Positions 63,908 through 64,000 of a DNA stretch of 64,000 nt are shown one piece after another. The notes under the pieces are model-generated. The model saw only the letters and a list, made by a program, of their open reading frames with translations. It had not been told where the DNA came from and did not search any database. Origin of the DNA: Bradysia coprophila (lineage: Eukaryota > Arthropoda > Insecta > Diptera > Sciaridae); NCBI RefSeq assembly GCF_014529535.1, contig NW_023503370.1, positions 744,001 through 808,000 on the forward strand, given 5' to 3'. Within the stretch, counting starts at the first letter, position 1; each line of letters starts with the position of its first letter. Position numbers and translations under genes: made by a program.

Positions 63908-64000
63908 CATTACTGACTTTTTCGTAAGCTTTTTCTTATCCTCAACTAAAATTACCTCAAACGTTCCAAGTTCCAATAGTTCGGAAATCCCCCGAGGGAG

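Noticed and set aside
1..64000. CRISPR arrays, prokaryotic operons, integrated virus or complete transposase / reverse transcriptase genes
   Set aside because: I looked for spacer-repeat arrays and for polymerase, integrase and transposase motifs in the translations and found none; all repeats seen are non-coding.

Overview
This is an AT-rich eukaryotic window. It carries intron-split genes with GT-AG introns (61 bp to 8.3 kb), an insect-type initiator (TCAGTT), AATAAA poly(A) signals and many short foldback repeats. The conserved genes are clearly animal, and the GATA-rich promoter of a secreted aminopeptidase and the inactive Paf-AH alpha subunit point to an insect. My best guess is a lower dipteran (midge or fungus-gnat type). 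That guess is inference and cannot be proved from this window.

Layout. Positions 1-15,500 hold no convincing gene, only repeats: a 19-bp minisatellite, a 463-bp foldback element, a dispersed repeat present twice in opposite orientation, and hairpins. From 15,618 to 21,506 (+) there is a complete nine-exon M1 aminopeptidase with signal peptide, GAMEN, HEXXH-X18-E and a hydrophobic tail. 21,600-27,700 is gene-free and contains a 487-bp foldback element and a tRNA-derived (SINE-like) sequence. From 27,764 to 39,995 (-) lies a peroxisomal half-ABC transporter of the ABCD3/PMP70 type; eight exons were reconstructed and the first exon was not found. 40,000-49,400 is mostly repeats, with one probable unidentified minus-strand exon ending in a near-perfect 88-bp palindrome.

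The right-hand part is gene-dense. A CYTH-domain phosphatase-like protein (-) is divergent from an intronless protoporphyrinogen oxidase (+). A three-exon Paf-AH alpha homologue (-) has lost its catalytic Ser and His, and is divergent from a nine-exon SUMO protease of the Ulp1/SENP type (+). At the right end is a four-exon protein with two Ig domains (+).

The genes do not form one pathway: they cover gut proteolysis, peroxisomal fatty-acyl import, haem synthesis, SUMO cycling, a LIS1-partner relative and a muscle-type Ig protein. I see no CRISPR, operon, virus or autonomous transposon coding sequence. Exon boundaries were derived by hand from reading-frame phase plus splice consensus; every junction listed keeps the frame open.
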